64,000 nucleotides of DNA from Dyadobacter alkalitolerans DSM 23607 (GTDB taxonomy: Bacteria; Bacteroidota; Bacteroidia; Cytophagales; Spirosomataceae). Positions 1 through 8,411 of this stretch are shown here, one piece after another. Within the stretch, counting starts at the first letter, position 1. The number at the start of each line of letters is the position of its first letter. Made by a program: the position numbers and the translations under genes. The stretch is taken from positions 186,001 through 250,000 of the forward strand of contig NZ_AUAS01000009.1 in assembly GCF_000428845.1 (NCBI RefSeq), given 5' to 3'. A model generated the notes under the pieces. The model had not been told where the DNA came from. It saw nothing but the letters and a program-made list of their open reading frames with translations, and did no database searches.

Positions 1-1
1 G

Positions 2-709
2 GTCCAGATGCTGCACGGTTCATTTCCTGATTTTTACATTAACCCACAAGAAATGGTGGCTGGCGGCGACTGGGTTGTAACGCGCTGGAGAGGCGGCGGC
101 ACGCATACAGGCGGACCACTGCTTACCGTAAAAGGAAATGTGGAAGCAACCGGAAAATTCTTCGAAATCGATGGCATGACCTGGCACACCATTAAAGACG
201 GCAAGATCACCGAATCCATCGGTCACGAAGATACGCTGGGACTAATGCTGCAACTGGGCGTCCTGCCTTCCGAAAAAGAGCCTGTACCCGCAGACCTGGA
301 ACACAACCAAACATTAGCGACCCGATATTTCGACGAGATCATGAGCCAGGGCAAACTGGAAGTGATCGAAGAGATCCTGGATCCTGAATTTGCGTTCATC
401 ATCCCAACCCAGCCCGAGCCGATCGCCGGATATCCCGCATTCAAAAACTTCGTAGGCTACCTGCGCAATGCATTTCCTGACATCAAATTCACGGTAATGC
501 GCCAGACCGCAGAAGGCAATAAGGTCGCCACACGCTGGAACATTGAAGGCACGCATAGGGGAGAATTCCTGGGCGCCGCGCCAACTGGTAACCACGTGAA
601 GGACTACGGCATCGACATTTTCACAATCAAAAACGGCAAGATCCTTTCGGTTCATGTAAATGAAAACGACTTCGGATTAATGCAGCAACTTGGAGCAATC
701 CCATCATGA
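2..709 (+). CDS. Tandem SnoaL/NTF2-like (ester cyclase-type) protein, 5' end outside the window
   Basis: The reading frame is open to the first bases of the window, and the visible N-terminal part begins in the middle of a SnoaL-type domain, so the true start lies upstream; the ATG at 8 is probably internal. Two cone-shaped NTF2-like domains follow each other. The first ends at about residue 90 with the family ending LGLMLQLGVLPS, and the second runs from about 100 to 233 and ends FGLMQQLGAIPS. Both carry the typical W-x-x-x-GTH-x-G strand and the DIFTIKNGKI turn. SnoaL-like proteins include polyketide cyclases, hydrolases and isomerases, so the reaction cannot be read from the fold. The stop overlaps the next start by 4 bp (ATGA), which indicates translational coupling. 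Confidence 0.82.
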   Translation, partial: VQMLHGSFPDFYINPQEMVAGGDWVVTRWRGGGTHTGGPLLTVKGNVEATGKFFEIDGMTWHTIKDGKITESIGHEDTLGLMLQLGVLPSEKEPVPADLEHNQTLATRYFDEIMSQGKLEVIEEILDPEFAFIIPTQPEPIAGYPAFKNFVGYLRNAFPDIKFTVMRQTAEGNKVATRWNIEGTHRGEFLGAAPTGNHVKDYGIDIFTIKNGKILSVHVNENDFGLMQQLGAIPS

Positions 710-1116
710 CATTGGAAGAAAATAAAGCAATAGTACGCAGATACTGGTTCGATTTCTGGAATGAAAAGAATGTAGCAGTCCTGGACGAAATCGCAGTGGA
801 AGATGTGGTTTTCCACTTTCCTCCCGGCCAGGCACATCAGCCACCTACATTAAGAAAGTGGTTCGAAACTGCCCTGGTAGCATTCCCTGACGTGTTTTTC
901 ACATTGCACGACGAACTGGCAGACGGCGATAAAGTGGTAAGCCGCTGGTCATACGAAGCCACCAATACCGGAAATTTCCTGGGACGCGAAACGACCAGCA
1001 TCCGGGTCCAGGACCAGGGAATTGACATATTCCGCATCGAGAACGGCAAGATCGTTGAAATGTGGGTTGCCCAGGATAGTCTGGGTTTATTGCAACAATT
1101 GAAAGTGATTCAATAA
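706..1116 (+). CDS. SnoaL-like ester cyclase-type protein
   Basis: A 136-residue single-domain SnoaL/NTF2-like protein. It opens with the family helix (EENKAIVRRYWFDFWNEKN), has the central segment VVSRWSYEATNTGNFLG and closes with DIFRIENGKIVEMW and LGLLQQLKVIQ. This is the full length expected for one cone-fold domain of the SnoaL family. The start is fixed by the ATGA overlap with the upstream gene. It resembles the second domain of that gene, suggesting local duplication. Proteins of this kind often bind small hydrophobic or polyketide-like ligands; the substrate here is unknown. Confidence 0.85.
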   Translation: MTLEENKAIVRRYWFDFWNEKNVAVLDEIAVEDVVFHFPPGQAHQPPTLRKWFETALVAFPDVFFTLHDELADGDKVVSRWSYEATNTGNFLGRETTSIRVQDQGIDIFRIENGKIVEMWVAQDSLGLLQQLKVIQ

Positions 1117-1117
1117 A

Positions 1118-2272
1118 ATGGAAAAAGCAGTTGTCCGTCATTATGTTAACAGAGGCGGGCAGCTTCCGGTGAAGCCTACAATTATTTCAGGTTTCGATGC
1201 GGATACGGACGTGCTGATCATTGATGAGCCCGAGCTTTCCAGAAAAGACCTGGTTTTTGAGCAGGACGGCGATAATACATTGGTCAGACTGGCGGATTCA
1301 TTTATGATCCTGGCTTCGCTGGAAAATGTGCATGCAATTGATCTGGACCCGGTCCCGTTTTTGAAAGAGTTCTATAAGGCGTTGCAGGAGAATGATATAG
1401 ATGAAATTTTATCGTTTCTGCCTGAGGATGTTTTATGGGAAATGGGCGGCCCGCAGGATTTAATTCCCTGGGCAGGTGCCTGGGAAGGAAAAGCAGGAGT
1501 AAGGCAATTTTTCCAATTACAAAAAGAAGGATTGGCTTTTGAAAAACTGAATCCAACCCGGTTTGTAGCGCAGGGAAATACAGTGGCCGTCGTGCTGGAA
1601 GGAAGCGGTGAAGCCAGAGCCGGGAAAGCTTTTTCAGGCAGCGTGGTGCATTGGTTTATTGTAAAAAATGGCAGGATCAGCCAGCTGCAATGTTACCGCG
1701 ATACATTTCCGATCATCGAGGCCATGCAGGGTGGTAGGCCGTTCACGATAGCAGCAAATAGTTTTGGATCAGCACATTATACTAATAAATCAGTCACATC
1801 GCCGCGAACAACGGACAGCATTGTGTTTGACGAAGCGATTTTTGCTAATGCGCCGGCAACGGTAAAATCGGCCAGGGGCATGTATGGCGCACTACAAGGA
1901 TTCAAACCCGAGGACATCCGCAAAGCATTTGCCCCAAATGTAGTGTGGCATATGTTCGGGCCGAGGGACATCATTGCATGGTCGGGGGAGCGCATCGGAC
2001 CGATTGCGGCCGTAGAATCGGCAAAGCAGATCATTGAAACCATGCGTTTTGACCGTTTCAAGGCAGTCAGGATGCTTTACCAGGACAATGTTGCAGCTGT
2101 TTTGATCGATGAGCCGGGCGTTTCCAAAGCAAGCGGATTGCCTTTTCATACGAGCGTCGTGCACATTGTGGTCGTGAATGAAGATGCGAAAGTAGCGTCG
2201 ATCCATAACCACGTCAATACAGCAGAAATAGTAGAAGCCTTTTTGGGCGGAAGACCTTATACAGTGAATTGA
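1118..2272 (+). CDS. Protein with two NTF2-like domains and a short beta-rich N-terminal extension
   Basis: Two related NTF2-like domains are visible, at about residues 85-205 and 245-384. Both have the pattern helix, then VLWEMGGPQDLIPWAG or VVWHMFGPRDIIAWSG, then an SVVHW/SVVHI strand, and both end in a GGRPF/GGRPY element. They are clearly internal duplicates. The first 75 residues (EQDGDNTLVRLADSF, then ILASLENVHAID) look like the closing strands of a haemolysin-type beta-roll; this is a weak resemblance only. The gene starts 1 bp after the previous stop. The two domains differ from the ester-cyclase-type SnoaL proteins next door and are closer to the limonene-epoxide-hydrolase-like NTF2 group. 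Function unknown. Confidence 0.8.
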   Translation: MEKAVVRHYVNRGGQLPVKPTIISGFDADTDVLIIDEPELSRKDLVFEQDGDNTLVRLADSFMILASLENVHAIDLDPVPFLKEFYKALQENDIDEILSFLPEDVLWEMGGPQDLIPWAGAWEGKAGVRQFFQLQKEGLAFEKLNPTRFVAQGNTVAVVLEGSGEARAGKAFSGSVVHWFIVKNGRISQLQCYRDTFPIIEAMQGGRPFTIAANSFGSAHYTNKSVTSPRTTDSIVFDEAIFANAPATVKSARGMYGALQGFKPEDIRKAFAPNVVWHMFGPRDIIAWSGERIGPIAAVESAKQIIETMRFDRFKAVRMLYQDNVAAVLIDEPGVSKASGLPFHTSVVHIVVVNEDAKVASIHNHVNTAEIVEAFLGGRPYTVN

Positions 2273-2302
2273 AAAGCATTTTAACCCTTAAAAGAAGAAA
2301 GC

Positions 2303-2749
2303 ATGTCACTTACAGCAGAACAAAACAATGCGATTTGTGTTGAATTTTTCGAAACAGCCTGGAACACAGGTGTTGTACGCGAAGACTTACTGGCGTCCGA
2401 CGCGATAGACCATTCACAAGTGGGCGGTAAAACAGTTTCTGAGCCTGGTTCGGCCAGTTTTAAAGGCATCGTGGGCATGTTCCGCGGCGCTATGCCGGAT
2501 GCGAAGCTTAGCATTGAAGATCAGATATATGTAGCCGATAAAGTGGTGCACAGATGGAGACTCAACGGCACCGACACAGGCGGCGTTATGGGCATGCCAC
2601 CATCAGGGAAATCCATCACATTAACAGGCACAACAACGGCACGCATGAAAGATGGCAAAATCGCTGAGCGCTGGGCCAATGTGGACGAACTGGGCTTATT
2701 GCAGCAATTAGGCGTTGTGCCTCCTCCTCCCGGAGCCGCCGCACATTAA
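2303..2749 (+). CDS. SnoaL-like ester cyclase-type protein
   Basis: A 148-residue SnoaL-like protein with the usual order: N-terminal helix (EQNNAICVEFFETAWNTG), the motif FPD-like segment FRGAMPDAKLSIEDQ, the strand VVHRWRLNGTDTGGVMG and the C-terminal ELGLLQQLGVVPPPP. The final residues are a short Pro/Ala tail. It lies 30 bp after the two-domain NTF2 gene and 56 bp before a DJ-1-type gene, in the same operon-like series. Similarity to the other SnoaL genes here is obvious at the C-terminus (LLQQLG). Enzymatic activity is not predictable. Confidence 0.85.
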   Translation: MSLTAEQNNAICVEFFETAWNTGVVREDLLASDAIDHSQVGGKTVSEPGSASFKGIVGMFRGAMPDAKLSIEDQIYVADKVVHRWRLNGTDTGGVMGMPPSGKSITLTGTTTARMKDGKIAERWANVDELGLLQQLGVVPPPPGAAAH

Positions 2750-2805
2750 TAAAGCATTCGTAAACTCTCCTCGATATTTTTTAAAATTATTCAAACCCGA
2801 ATTTT

Positions 2806-3633
2806 ATGTCTAAAAAAGTACTCGCCATTTTATCGGAATATGGATATTGGGGCATTGAGCTGGTAGGCCCGCTCGAAAAACTCGAAGCAGCCGGTTATAC
2901 CGTAGATTTTATTACGCCGAATGGCAAAAAAGCAGAAGCGCTGCCGCCAAGCTATGATACCACTTACGTAGATCCTCCTCTGGGCGTGTGTGTTACCACG
3001 CAGCTCGCAGCTGATAAAGTAAAAGCATTTGAAGCGACAAACCGTTTGGAAAACACTATGAACCTGTCGGAAGTGATCCCGCAGCGTCCATACTTCTCAA
3101 CACCGGATTTCCTTCGCGCATTTGAAAAATATTATAGCGACCTCAAAATCGCACAGGACAAACTGACCGAAGAATACGACGCGGTGTTCCTGGTAGGCGG
3201 CAGCGGCCCGATCATCGACATGGTGAACAACCAGCGTGTGCATGACGTAATCCTTGCTTTTTACAAAAAACAAATGCCTGTTGCCGGAATCTGCTATGGC
3301 GTTGCGCCACTCGTTTTTGCAAGAGATTTCAACGAACGTAATTCCATCATCAAAGGAAAACACGTGACAGGTCACTGCATTGAGTACGATTACCACGACG
3401 GAACCGGATTCCTGCACACCGATCTGAACATGGGGCCACCGCCATATGTGCTGGAATACATTCTTTCCGACGCCGTAGGACCAGAAGGACAATATCATGG
3501 AAATTTCGGTAAAGAAACTTCCGTAATCGTTGACTATCCATTTATCACAGGCCGTTCATTGCAATGTTCATTCGAATTCGGGGAGCAGTTTGTGAACGTT
3601 TTGGACAAAGGCCTCACACGTTATGGCTGGTAA
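2806..3633 (+). CDS. DJ-1/PfpI family protein (class I glutamine amidotransferase-like)
   Basis: A 275-residue protein of the DJ-1/PfpI superfamily. The flavodoxin-like start (KKVLAILSEYGYWGIELVGPLEKLEAAGYTVDFITPNG) is typical, and VAGICYGVAPL places the nucleophile-elbow cysteine at C163. The acidic segment EEYDAVFLVGGSG precedes it. Family members include glyoxalase III/deglycase-like enzymes, chaperones and isonitrile hydratases. At 275 residues it is longer than the 190-residue core, with an insertion around residues 55-110. Its 3' end overlaps the downstream ThDP-enzyme gene by 11 bp, which argues that the two products act together. Confidence 0.82.
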   Translation: MSKKVLAILSEYGYWGIELVGPLEKLEAAGYTVDFITPNGKKAEALPPSYDTTYVDPPLGVCVTTQLAADKVKAFEATNRLENTMNLSEVIPQRPYFSTPDFLRAFEKYYSDLKIAQDKLTEEYDAVFLVGGSGPIIDMVNNQRVHDVILAFYKKQMPVAGICYGVAPLVFARDFNERNSIIKGKHVTGHCIEYDYHDGTGFLHTDLNMGPPPYVLEYILSDAVGPEGQYHGNFGKETSVIVDYPFITGRSLQCSFEFGEQFVNVLDKGLTRYGW

Positions 3634-5332
3634 AACCGGGAATCAGAAGATCATTGAACAATTCCTTGCGGACGGCATGGATTACATGTTTGGCAATCCC
3701 GGCACGGTGGAGCAAGGTTTCCTTGACGCCCTGGCCGAGTATCCCGACATGAAATACATTCTCACTCTGCAGGAAACCATTGCGGTGATGATGGGGGACG
3801 GTTATGCCCGCGCCACACAAAAGCCGACATTGGTTCAGCTGCACAGCTCCCCGGGCATTGGTAATGCGGTAGGCGCTGTGTATCAGGCTAAAAGAGGTCA
3901 TGCGCCCTTGGTAGTAATTGGCTCGGATGCCGGTGTGCAATACATGAATATGGATGCACAAATGGCCAACGATCTCGTAGCCATGATGGCGCCGGTGACC
4001 AAATATTCGACCATGGCCACCTCTTCGAAATCACTGCTTCGCACTTTGCGCCGCGCTGTAAAAATAGCGTCGACGCCGCCTATGGGACCGGTTTACGTTT
4101 GCCTGCCCATGGATGTCCTCGACGAGATCAACGATGAGCCCGTATTTCCAAGCTGCATTCCTTCCACGCGGGTTTTGCCTGCGCAGGAACTGATCAGGCA
4201 GTCAGCGGAAATGGTGCTGGCAGCCGAAAAGCCGATAATTTTCGTCGGTGACGGCATTGCCTATTCAGATGCAATCCCTGAGCTTACACATGTTGCCGAG
4301 CTTTTGGGCGCGGAAGTCTACGGTGTCGAATTCGGGGATCTCGTCATGGATAATACGCATCCATTGTATCAGGGCACCACGGGCCACATGTTTGGCTCGT
4401 TCAGCCACCCGATAACAACCAAAGGAGATGCAAACCTCATTGTAGGCACCTATATGATGCCGGAGGTTTTTCCTGAATTGGGTGAAATTTATGCGCCGGA
4501 AGCGAAAGTGATCCACTTCGATCTCAATGCTTATGAAATTGCAAAAAATCACCGCGTTGATCTGGGTGTGGTAAGCGATCCGAAACTTTCGCTTGCAGCA
4601 TTGGCAGATGAAATTGAAGCAATGATGTCGGCTGAGCAGAAAACGAAGGCACACCAACGTATAGAGCACATCGGTAATGCCAAAAATGCAAGGATCACAG
4701 CTGAAAAGGAAGCAGATGATCAGCAGCAAGGCAAGTCGCCGCTTCATATGTCGCAGTTCACGAAAGTGCTGGCTGAGAAGCTGAATCAGGATGAGACGAT
4801 TATTTTCGATGAAGCATTAACCAGCTCAGCGGCCGTGAGCCGTTACCTGCCACCGAAGCTTGCCAAGCAGTACTTTTTCACAAGAGGCGGTTCCTTAGGC
4901 GTTGGTTTTCCGGGTGCGATCGGTGCGAAAATCGCTAATCCTGAAAAAACGGTTATCGGTTTCTCCGGAGACGGGGGAAGCATGTACACGATCCAGACAT
5001 TATGGTCTGCGGTGCGGCATAATACGGGAGCCAAGTTTGTGGTTTGCAACAATGGTTCTTACAAATTGCTGCAACTCAACATTGATCAGTACTGGCAGGA
5101 ACGCGAAATTCCAAAACACGATCATCCGCTTCCCTTTGACCTTTCCTATCCAGCCATCCGGTTTGACATCCTGGCGCAATCCATGGGTGTAGAGGCGGTA
5201 AGGGTGGAAAGGGAAGAAGAAATTTTGCCTGCTATCGAAAGAATGCTGGCCGACGATAAGCCCTTTTTGATCGACCTGGTGCTGGAAGGCAGCCACAAGT
5301 CGGACTGGGTAAAGACGAACTGTTCACAGTAA
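3623..5332 (+). CDS. Thiamine diphosphate-dependent enzyme, benzoylformate decarboxylase-like
   Basis: A 569-residue three-domain ThDP enzyme. The N-terminal PYR domain has FGNPGTVEQGFLDAL, the ThDP-activating glutamate in LTLQET (E51) and LHSSPGIGNAVGA. The last motif aligns with the catalytic-histidine region of benzoylformate decarboxylase (here H74), which acetolactate synthases lack. The C-terminal PP domain has the metal and diphosphate motif GDGGSMYTIQTLW followed by NN at the expected spacing. The likely reaction is non-oxidative decarboxylation or carboligation of a 2-oxo acid; the substrate is unknown. It overlaps the DJ-1 gene by 11 bp and lies 27 bp before a GMC oxidoreductase, a context suggesting alcohol/aldehyde/keto-acid chemistry. 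Cytoplasmic, without signal peptide. Confidence 0.85.
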   Translation: MAGKTGNQKIIEQFLADGMDYMFGNPGTVEQGFLDALAEYPDMKYILTLQETIAVMMGDGYARATQKPTLVQLHSSPGIGNAVGAVYQAKRGHAPLVVIGSDAGVQYMNMDAQMANDLVAMMAPVTKYSTMATSSKSLLRTLRRAVKIASTPPMGPVYVCLPMDVLDEINDEPVFPSCIPSTRVLPAQELIRQSAEMVLAAEKPIIFVGDGIAYSDAIPELTHVAELLGAEVYGVEFGDLVMDNTHPLYQGTTGHMFGSFSHPITTKGDANLIVGTYMMPEVFPELGEIYAPEAKVIHFDLNAYEIAKNHRVDLGVVSDPKLSLAALADEIEAMMSAEQKTKAHQRIEHIGNAKNARITAEKEADDQQQGKSPLHMSQFTKVLAEKLNQDETIIFDEALTSSAAVSRYLPPKLAKQYFFTRGGSLGVGFPGAIGAKIANPEKTVIGFSGDGGSMYTIQTLWSAVRHNTGAKFVVCNNGSYKLLQLNIDQYWQEREIPKHDHPLPFDLSYPAIRFDILAQSMGVEAVRVEREEEILPAIERMLADDKPFLIDLVLEGSHKSDWVKTNCSQ

Positions 5333-5359
5333 TACATAAACTATCCACCATTTTCAGAA

Positions 5360-6910
5360 ATGGAACAACCTGGTTTTGACTACATTATAGTGGGTGCCGG
5401 AGCCGCAGGCAGCGTTTTAGCCAACCGGCTAAGCGCTGACCCGCAGATTCAGGTGCTGCTTATTGAGGCAGGAAGTAAGGATACGGAGCCTGCGATCCAC
5501 GATCCGGGTGGCTTTGTAAGTCTCTGGGGATCAGATCTCGACTGGAACTTGTCCACTACGGATCAGCCCGGGTTGGGCGGCCGGTCCATTACGATCAACC
5601 AGGGCAAAGTACTGGGTGGCGGAACGGCGATCAATGCCATGATGTATGTCCGCGGCAACCCGGCCAATTTCAATGAATGGGAAGCCATGGGTGCAACAGG
5701 ATGGAATTACCAATCTGTTTTGCCTTATTTCAAAAAATCAGAAAACTTTGAAAACGGCGCTTCGGAGTTTCACGCAACAGGCGGCGAACTGAGCATTCGC
5801 GAGTGTCCGGACGATGTGATGCGTTCCGAGCATTTTCTGATCGGCGCTACGCAGCTGGGTTATGATGGCCCAAACTGGGATTACAATGGCGCACGGCAGG
5901 AAAATGGTGCCGGATTATTGCAGTTTCACATTGATAAGAACAACCATCGCGACAGCAGCGCGTCTGCATTTTTGCATAATGTTGCAGAAAGGAAGAACCT
6001 GACGATCTACACTAATGTGCTCGTTTCCAATGTTCTGATCGATGATAGAAAAGCAATCGGTGTTGAGTTTCTTGCCAGCGCGGGCAATACAGAGCAGGTT
6101 TTTTGCAACAAAGAAGTAATCCTTTCTGCGGGCGCATTGCATACACCGAAAATAATGCTTTTGTCGGGCATAGGACCGGCAGATGAGTTGGAACAAAACG
6201 GCATACCATTGGTTGCTGACCTTCCGGGTGTTGGGAAAAATTTGCAGGACCACTTGCAGCTTCCCATGATTTTCCGTTCCAAAATCGCGATGCCCAACAC
6301 GACGCTTTTGACGGGTAATGCTTTGTTCATTAAAGCAAGAGAAGAAAGCAGCGTCGTAGATCTGCAAATCAATTTTACACCAAGCTTACCCGGACCACTG
6401 GCGCCTGTGCTTCCCGACCTGGGCGGACCGGTCTGCATTTTTCTTCCGATCCTTGTGCAGCCTAAAAGTCGCGGAGAGGTGACATTACGCTCCGCTAATC
6501 CGGCAGACAAGCCTGTGGTTAATCCGAATTATCTGGATCAGGAAGCAGATGTGGAAGTGCTTTCCAAGGCCGTTGAATTGGTCAGAAAGCTTGCTAATAC
6601 TCCTAAATTTCTCGAACTGAATGGCGGGGAGATGGTGCCTGGCGCGGATGCGGACATTAAAGCATTTGTGAGAAGCCAAACCACCACGATCTGGCATCCA
6701 GCCGGAACTTGTAAAATGGGCACCGATGCAATGGCCGTTGTGGACGCAGAACTAAGGGTCCACGGCATTCAAAATCTGCGCGTAGCCGATGCGTCTGTTA
6801 TGCCTACGGTTACGAGCGGAAACACAGTGGCGGCCTGTTTCATGATTGGTGAAAAGGCAGCCGATATGATCCTGGCAGCACATCCTGTGGCCGATCTCAA
6901 AAGAGTCTAA
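5360..6910 (+). CDS. GMC family FAD-dependent oxidoreductase (choline dehydrogenase-like)
   Basis: A 516-residue glucose-methanol-choline oxidoreductase. The FAD-binding Rossmann motif VGAGAAGSVLANRLS starts at residue 11. The GMC signature 1 region (GGGTAINAMMYVRGNPANFNEW) and signature 2 (GALHTPKIMLLSGIGP) are both present. The C-terminal catalytic region contains IWHPAGTCKMG and the NTVAACFMIGEKAAD end. Bacterial members oxidise primary alcohols such as choline or polyethylene glycol, or sugar-type alcohols, to aldehydes or ketones. Length is close to that of BetA-type enzymes (about 530-560). It follows the decarboxylase-like gene by 27 bp, so it may make or use that enzyme's carbonyl compound. 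Substrate unknown. Confidence 0.88.
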   Translation: MEQPGFDYIIVGAGAAGSVLANRLSADPQIQVLLIEAGSKDTEPAIHDPGGFVSLWGSDLDWNLSTTDQPGLGGRSITINQGKVLGGGTAINAMMYVRGNPANFNEWEAMGATGWNYQSVLPYFKKSENFENGASEFHATGGELSIRECPDDVMRSEHFLIGATQLGYDGPNWDYNGARQENGAGLLQFHIDKNNHRDSSASAFLHNVAERKNLTIYTNVLVSNVLIDDRKAIGVEFLASAGNTEQVFCNKEVILSAGALHTPKIMLLSGIGPADELEQNGIPLVADLPGVGKNLQDHLQLPMIFRSKIAMPNTTLLTGNALFIKAREESSVVDLQINFTPSLPGPLAPVLPDLGGPVCIFLPILVQPKSRGEVTLRSANPADKPVVNPNYLDQEADVEVLSKAVELVRKLANTPKFLELNGGEMVPGADADIKAFVRSQTTTIWHPAGTCKMGTDAMAVVDAELRVHGIQNLRVADASVMPTVTSGNTVAACFMIGEKAADMILAAHPVADLKRV

Positions 6911-6949
6911 TCGATTGATTGAATTATAACTAACCTAAAATACAACATA

Positions 6950-7375
6950 ATGCTAACGCAGGAAGCAATACAAGCACTGGCTCTTGACTGGTATAAAAAG
7001 CTGGATGTCCACGTCCCCATGGTTGAAGTTTTGCCGCTGCTTGCAGATGCCGAACTCGAAATGGTTTTCCCGGAAGCAACCGTTTATGGCTATGCAGGAT
7101 TTGAAGGCTGGTTTCAGCGCGTGATCCGCATTTTCTTCGACGAAGTGCACACCGTGAAAGTGGTGGAGCCGGTCATTACAGGCAACACGGCTGTGGTGAA
7201 AGTGGTGGTGCAATGGGAAGCCAGCGTCTGGAATGCTCCCGAGCCATTCAGCAAGCGCATCAAATGCGATGCTTTCCAAACTTGGGAAGTGAAGTTGAAT
7301 GATGCCGGAAACGTGATCATTACCAAATACATCGTCGACGGCCTCGAATATCATCAAGGCTCTGCGACGCTATAA
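6950..7375 (+). CDS. NTF2-like protein
   Basis: A 141-residue protein of NTF2-like build: an N-terminal helix (EAIQALALDWYKKLDVHVP), then PLLADAELEMVFPEATVYGYAGFEGWFQRV, which is the usual conical-fold helix with a FEGW element, and C-terminal strands AVVKVVVQWEA and TWEVKLNDAGNVIITKYIVDGL. It lacks the LLQQLG ending of the other SnoaL genes here and is a separate subgroup. It lies 39 bp after the GMC gene and 35 bp before another NTF2-like gene. Function unknown. Confidence 0.75.
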   Translation: MLTQEAIQALALDWYKKLDVHVPMVEVLPLLADAELEMVFPEATVYGYAGFEGWFQRVIRIFFDEVHTVKVVEPVITGNTAVVKVVVQWEASVWNAPEPFSKRIKCDAFQTWEVKLNDAGNVIITKYIVDGLEYHQGSATL

Positions 7376-7410
7376 ATCAGGTTATTAACCCTTCTCTATT
7401 TTCTATAATC

Positions 7411-7803
7411 ATGAAAAACGTTCCGGATACCAAGCTGGGAAGGATGTACAGAGAACACATCCAGCACATCCTAGATAAGAACATTGACGCGCTTTTGGAC
7501 CAATACACAGATGACGCAACATTGATCAGCAGCTTCTCCAAATCACCGGTTATCTACAAAGGCCGCGACCAGGTGAACGAGCATATGCAAGGCATTCTGG
7601 GGATCGACGGACTGGAAACAGACATCGTTTTCTGGGCCGAGACCGAAAATCCCGAAACATTAATGATCACCGAACAGATCACAATGACAGTAGGAGGCCA
7701 GAAAAGCGAAATGCGCTTCGCCGACAGCTGGGTGCTGCAAGACGGAAAAATCGCCATTCACTTTGCTGGAATGGTGCAGCATCCGGACGGAACATTAGCC
7801 TAA
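7411..7803 (+). CDS. SnoaL/NTF2-like protein
   Basis: A 130-residue single-domain protein of the NTF2-like superfamily. The key segment is YREHIQHILDKNIDALLDQYTDDATLISSFSKSPVIYKGRDQVNEHM, the common start of SnoaL-type domains in which a tryptophan- or aspartate-containing loop lines the cavity. It ends SWVLQDGKIAIHFAGMVQHPDG. Domain length is complete. It sits within the same tightly spaced series, 28 bp before the second DJ-1-type gene. Some relatives are steroid isomerase-like; here no catalytic assignment can be made. Confidence 0.75.
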   Translation: MKNVPDTKLGRMYREHIQHILDKNIDALLDQYTDDATLISSFSKSPVIYKGRDQVNEHMQGILGIDGLETDIVFWAETENPETLMITEQITMTVGGQKSEMRFADSWVLQDGKIAIHFAGMVQHPDGTLA

Positions 7804-7831
7804 TTAAAACATAACCCATAACACTTTCCTC

Positions 7832-8410
7832 ATGAAACTGGCAGGAAAAAAGATCGGCGTGCTCTTGGAGGCCGATTATTTTGAAAATGAAATATTCTAT
7901 TACAAATTCCGCTTTCCCGAAGAAGGCGCTAACCTGCATTTTCTGACAAGGTTATGGGGACAGGATAAACTAACATTCCTTGGCCACGAATATCGTGCGC
8001 CGATGGACTGCTGGGAATCGTTCGAAAACATGAGCGATGAAGAACTGCGCACTTACGATGCCATCATCGTGCCTTCCGGCATGGTTTCGGACCGCCTTCG
8101 TTACACAGAAGACGTAGAAAAAATCCCACCCGCAACCGAATTCCTGAAACGCGTTTTTGCAGAACCTGGCATTTTGAAAGGCATCATCTGCCACGGATTA
8201 TGGCTCACTGCACCCGCAACCGAGCTCGTTCGCGGCCGCAGGCTGGTGTGCCATAATAACCTCATTGGCGATGCCAAAGCGTATGGAGCCATTTATACCA
8301 ATGAAGACGTGGTTGTAGACGGCGACCTGATCACCGGACGCTCTGGCGGGCATGCGCATTTGTTTGCCAAAAAAATCATTGAAACATTGTCAGCAGCTAA
8401 CCCTAACTAA
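7832..8410 (+). CDS. DJ-1/PfpI family protein
   Basis: A 192-residue DJ-1/PfpI core protein with the expected length for the family. It starts with KKIGVLLEADYFENEIFYYKFRFPEEGA, has the acidic strand YDAIIVPSGM and the nucleophile elbow GIICHGLWL with cysteine C120, followed by the histidine-containing CHNNLIGDAKAYGA and DGDLITGRSGGHAHLF. The conserved Glu-Cys-His arrangement is that of PfpI/YhbO-like glyoxalase/deglycase proteins, though activity is debated in the family. It is the second DJ-1 gene in this cluster and is only distantly like the first. It is followed at 1 bp by the VOC gene. Confidence 0.82.
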   Translation: MKLAGKKIGVLLEADYFENEIFYYKFRFPEEGANLHFLTRLWGQDKLTFLGHEYRAPMDCWESFENMSDEELRTYDAIIVPSGMVSDRLRYTEDVEKIPPATEFLKRVFAEPGILKGIICHGLWLTAPATELVRGRRLVCHNNLIGDAKAYGAIYTNEDVVVDGDLITGRSGGHAHLFAKKIIETLSAANPN

Positions 8411-8411
8411 T

